Source: Methanosphaera sp.
GTDB taxonomy: Archaea; Methanobacteriota; Methanobacteria; Methanobacteriales; Methanobacteriaceae
Length of the DNA stretch: 36,338 bases
Reading direction: 5' to 3'
NCBI RefSeq assembly: GCF_016282985.1
Contig: NZ_JAEELZ010000034.1
Coordinates: forward strand, 1-36,338
Position 1 is the first letter of the stretch; the number at the start of each line of letters is the position of its first letter. The position numbers and the translations under genes were made by a program. This document shows positions 34,011-36,338 of the stretch, in pieces. Under the pieces are notes generated by a model, which saw only the letters and a list, made by a program, of their open reading frames with translations, did no database searches and had not been told where the DNA came from.

Positions 34011-34137
34011 TTATATAAAAAATATAATATTAAAATAAGATATAGACTAGGTCTATGGTAATTTATGATTCTACAAAGATAAGAATTATTATAAAAGAAT
34101 ATGACTTAAAAATGGTCATGAGTATCTAAATTTTTTT
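34011..34137 (+). ncRNA. Candidate small transcription unit (sRNA or 24-codon ORF)
   Basis: A TATA box TTATATAA (34011-34018) is followed about 25 nt later by the hairpin ATAGAC-TAG-GTCTAT (34042-34056). About 45 nt further on is a second small stem (ATGAC/GTCAT, about 34101-34119), and the unit ends in seven Ts (34131-34137). This gives a self-contained ~100-nt unit with promoter, 5' hairpin and terminator. It also contains a 24-codon ORF (34055-34129) whose ATG overlaps the first stem and follows AGGT. Either reading is possible; no RNA family is recognised. Confidence 0.35.
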
Positions 34138-34223
34138 ATAAAAAACAAATCTTGTTTTATTTACCATGTAGTGGCCTGACGGATTCTTTTCAAATTTAAT
34201 AGATTTCAATAATTTTAACTAAT

Positions 34224-34243
34224 AATTAGTAGGGGTACTAATT
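34224..34243. promoter_or_regulatory. 8-bp inverted repeat with GGGG loop upstream of eS1
   Basis: AATTAGTA-GGGG-TACTAATT is a perfect inverted repeat 103 bp before the eS1 ATG. It contains TAGGGGTA, the octamer found twice in the element at 125-168. It is a candidate operator. Confidence 0.4.
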
Positions 34244-34263
34244 TAATCTTAAACCCAACATTA

Positions 34264-34294
34264 TTACAGCATAAAAAGAGATGATTTGCTGTAA
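34264..34294 (+). promoter_or_regulatory. Stem-loop in the eS1 upstream region
   Basis: TTACAGCA (34264-34271) pairs perfectly with TGCTGTAA (34287-34294). The 15-nt loop contains GAGATGAT, which resembles a Shine-Dalgarno sequence. It lies 52 bp before the eS1 start and may be part of its mRNA leader. The rest of the 33914-34346 gap is AT-rich with no other gene seen. Confidence 0.4.
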
Positions 34295-34346
34295 ATTTAA
34301 TTAAACTAATAATAATTCATAAAAAATAAAAGGAGATAGTGATATA

Positions 34347-34925
34347 ATGGCAAAAGCAAGAAGACGAGTACGTGACACCTGGAAAGAAAAAGTATGGTAT
34401 GAAATTTTAGCACCAGCAGATTTTGAAGAAGCAAGTTTAGGAACAAGCCCAGCTAGAGAACCTGAAATGTTAGTTGGACGTAAAATCGAAACTTCAATGC
34501 GTGAAATTACTGGAGACTTCAGTAGACAATACGTTAAATTATTCTTCGAAGTAGATCATGTAAGTGGTGAAAAAGCATACACCAAATTCACAGGTCACAA
34601 AGTAACTACAGATTACACACGTAGTATGATTAGAAGAGGAACAAGCCGTATCGATTCAATTACCGATGCAACAACAAAAGACGGTGTAAAACTCAATGTA
34701 CACATGTTAGCAATCACCGTAAAAAGAGCAAAATCATCACAACAAAAACTTATCAGAGAAACAATGACCAGAATGATTGTTGAAAATGCAGCTGAAAAGA
34801 ATTTAGATGAACTTGTAAAAGAAATCATCACAGGTAAATTTGCTTCAAACATATACCACGAAGCTAAAAAAATCTACCCACTCAAAAAAGTTGAAACTAT
34901 AAAAACAAAAGTATTAAACAAATAA
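34347..34925 (+). CDS. rps3ae: Ribosomal protein eS1 (S3Ae)
   Basis: The 192-aa eS1 is a small-subunit protein near the mRNA exit and platform in archaea and eukaryotes. It begins with a basic 'AKARRRVRDTWKEKVWYEI', then 'LVGRKIETSMREITGDFSRQ' (about 42-61), 'GHKVTTDYTRSMIRRGTSRI' and a helical basic C-terminus. Length fits the archaeal family. The ATG follows AAAGGAGATAG. It is preceded by a 433-bp gap with several inverted repeats and ends in a T-rich tract, so it appears monocistronic. Confidence 0.98.
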   Translation: MAKARRRVRDTWKEKVWYEILAPADFEEASLGTSPAREPEMLVGRKIETSMREITGDFSRQYVKLFFEVDHVSGEKAYTKFTGHKVTTDYTRSMIRRGTSRIDSITDATTKDGVKLNVHMLAITVKRAKSSQQKLIRETMTRMIVENAAEKNLDELVKEIITGKFASNIYHEAKKIYPLKKVETIKTKVLNK

Positions 34926-34993
34926 GTTCAACAGGGAAACATATTAAAAAATTCTTGACCTCCTTCCACTTTTCTTTATTTTTTATCAAAACA

Positions 34994-35003
34994 TATTATA
35001 TTA
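34994..35003 (+). promoter_or_regulatory. TATA box of DUF92-apgM
   Basis: TATTATATTA ends 21 bp before the DUF92 ATG. This places the predicted start at or next to the ATG, and no Shine-Dalgarno sequence is present. The mRNA is probably leaderless. Confidence 0.45.
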
Positions 35004-35024
35004 ATAAACCACAAAAATTACTAT

Positions 35025-35702
35025 ATGATACAATTAATATTCCTCATGATTTGTGTAATATTTGGAATCATAGTATACCTTTCCGGTGCACTTGATTTAC
35101 TAGGCTCATCTTTTGTTACAATTATTGGGATGTTTATAGTCATAACAAGAGGATTTAATTGGTTAGCAATATTATTACTATTTCTATTTTTAGGATCTAT
35201 ATTTACTAAATTTAAGTCAGATTATAAAAGACGTATAGGCCTAAAACATGAACAACGAACAGTGAAAAATGTTGTTTCAAATGGAATAGTACCTGTAGTA
35301 ATGGCATTATTTGGAAACTATGCTGGATTTATAGGAGCTATAGCTACTGCTACTGCTGATACAATGGCAAGTGAAATAGGAGTACTTAGTAAGCCTATAT
35401 TAATTACTAGCAGAGAACATGTAAAACCAGGTACTGATGGTGGTATATCAGCACTTGGAACTGCGGCAGGTTTAATTGGAGCTTTAATAATAGGATTAAC
35501 TGCTTATTTAGTAAATGTATCTCCAGAACTTACCCACAGTTTATTAATAGCACTTTTTGCAGGAATGATTGGCTGTTTTGCCGATAGTCTTTTGGGTGCA
35601 ACATTAGAACGTAGTGGGCTTTTTAATAATGAGCATGTTAATTTATCTGCCACAATAATTGGAGCATTAGTTGGTATCATTATAATAACTATTGGAGCAT
35701 GA
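35025..35702 (+). CDS. DUF92 family integral membrane protein
   Basis: This 225-aa polytopic membrane protein has about six helices. The DUF92 signature 'SNGIVPVVMALFGNYAGFIGAIATATADTMASEIG' region is at about 85-120 (core 'ATATADTMASEIG'), followed by 'TDGGISALGTAAGLIGAL' and 'GCFADSLLGATLERSG'. Plant relatives include a phytyl-phosphate kinase (VTE6), so an isoprenoid phosphate kinase or CTP-dependent role is conceivable. The ATG has no ribosome-binding site and the TATA box is at leaderless distance. It overlaps apgM by 4 nt (ATGA). Confidence 0.9.
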   Translation: MIQLIFLMICVIFGIIVYLSGALDLLGSSFVTIIGMFIVITRGFNWLAILLLFLFLGSIFTKFKSDYKRRIGLKHEQRTVKNVVSNGIVPVVMALFGNYAGFIGAIATATADTMASEIGVLSKPILITSREHVKPGTDGGISALGTAAGLIGALIIGLTAYLVNVSPELTHSLLIALFAGMIGCFADSLLGATLERSGLFNNEHVNLSATIIGALVGIIIITIGA

Positions 35703-36338
35703 AAAAAATGAAAGGAATTATATTTGTAATTGATGGAATGGGTGATCGCCCAGTTAAAGAATTAGATGATAAAACCCCTTTAGAAGCTGCAAATACACCA
35801 TACATGAATAAAATGGTTGAAGAAGGAATAACAGGAATTATGGATACTATTAGACCTGGAGTAAGACCAGGTAGTGATACAGCACACCTTACCTTATTAG
35901 GTTATGACCCATATGAAGTATATACCGGACGTGGACCATTTGAAGCAGCAGGAGTTCATGTAGAAGTAAAACCGGGTGATATAGCATTCAGATGTAACTT
36001 TGCAACAGCAGAAGATGATTTAACAGTTATAGATAGACGTGCAGGAAGAATTAGTAGTGGAACTGATGAAATTGCAGATACCATTAACCAAATGAAACTT
36101 GATGATAATGTCGAAATAATATTTAAAGAATCAGATGCACACAGAGCAGTACTTGTACTTAGAGGAGAAGGTTTATCTGATAAAATTACAGATGCAGATC
36201 CAAAACATGAAGGGAACAAACCTAAAACTGTTAAAGCACTAGATGATTCTGAAGAAGCAAAATATACTGCAGATCTTGTTAACAAATTCGTTGAACAATC
36301 ATATGACATGTTAAAAGAACATCCAGTAAATCTCAAAA
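35699..36338 (+). CDS. apgM: 2,3-bisphosphoglycerate-independent phosphoglycerate mutase (partial, 5' part)
   Basis: The first 213 codons are present and the gene runs off the window end. It is the archaeal ApgM type, interconverting 3- and 2-phosphoglycerate. 'IFVIDGMGDRP' near the start holds metal ligands, 'RPGSDTAHLTLLGYDP' holds the Ser that becomes phosphorylated (within GSDTAH), and 'YTGRGPFEAAG' and 'IAFRCNFAT' follow in family order. Two starts are possible: ATG 35699 overlapping the DUF92 stop, or ATG 35708, which is 10 nt from a GGAG and gives the common family start MKGI. It is translationally coupled to DUF92. Confidence 0.95.
   Translation, partial: MKKMKGIIFVIDGMGDRPVKELDDKTPLEAANTPYMNKMVEEGITGIMDTIRPGVRPGSDTAHLTLLGYDPYEVYTGRGPFEAAGVHVEVKPGDIAFRCNFATAEDDLTVIDRRAGRISSGTDEIADTINQMKLDDNVEIIFKESDAHRAVLVLRGEGLSDKITDADPKHEGNKPKTVKALDDSEEAKYTADLVNKFVEQSYDMLKEHPVNLK

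Noticed and set aside
34281-34304. A 7-codon ORF (starting MICC) in the eS1 upstream stem-loop
   Set aside because: It is too short to support; its start codon is part of the loop sequence.
1-36338. tRNA, rRNA, insertion sequence or prophage genes
   Set aside because: I read the gaps for TPsiC-like GTTCRA arms and the ORFs for transposase, integrase and phage proteins and found none. A tRNA scan would settle the first point.

Overview
The window looks like the chromosome of a Methanobacteriales methanogen, most likely Methanosphaera. The DNA is very AT-rich, with A/T-filled intergenic gaps. The genes are archaeal: ribosomal stalk protein P1, eS1, eS8, eL40, TFE, a split family B DNA polymerase, geranylgeranylglyceryl phosphate synthase, Tsr3 and ApgM. 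Methanogen-specific genes include ComA (coenzyme M), a TfuA protein of the McrA thioamidation type, and HypD/HypE for [NiFe]-hydrogenase maturation. Genus assignment is inference from these traits; no rRNA or tRNA gene was seen. Most genes have Shine-Dalgarno sequences of the GGAGGTGAT type, and ftsZ, rpl11 and serS use GTG or TTG starts.

Layout. 1-2526: a 30-codon membrane micropeptide, a 52-aa AbrB-like protein and an SF1 helicase. 2562-10282 (minus strand): ftsZ, secE, spt5/nusG, rpl11, rpl1, rpl10(P0), rpl12(P1), alaS, a translation/secretion/division cluster. 10725-14286 (plus): comA, a CofE-like protein, tfe, an HD hydrolase and tfuA. 14558-18350 (minus): a four-CBS protein, then hypE-RDD-serS. 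18619-19646 (plus): eS8 overlapping polB2. 19690-25566 (minus): UbiB-like kinase, a zinc-ribbon Glu/Val-rich membrane protein with an internal 69-nt duplication, a PmbA/TldE protein and hypD. 25774-29089 (plus): Mur ligase, a surface protein rich in N-glycosylation sequons, and a MobA-like nucleotidyltransferase. 29193-30966 (minus): GGGP synthase, eL40 and Tsr3. The end holds DUF116, a flavodoxin-fold reductase, a NifX-like protein, a possible degenerate primase-like protein, eS1, DUF92 and the 5' part of apgM.

No phage, insertion sequence or CRISPR array was seen. The most interesting material is regulatory. (1) At several operon ends the stop codon lies inside a perfect or near-perfect stem-loop followed by a T tract, resembling bacterial intrinsic terminators. 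(2) A perfect 15-bp palindrome matching the 7-1-7 Fur-box pattern lies between hypD and the Mur ligase gene. (3) Palindromes sit at the predicted transcription starts of rpl1 and rpl12, and a leader hairpin precedes the rpl1 ribosome-binding site. (4) The 433-bp gap before eS1 holds a candidate ~100-nt transcription unit and two further perfect inverted repeats. (5) A 280-aa orphan resembles an archaeo-eukaryotic primase that has lost its catalytic residues.
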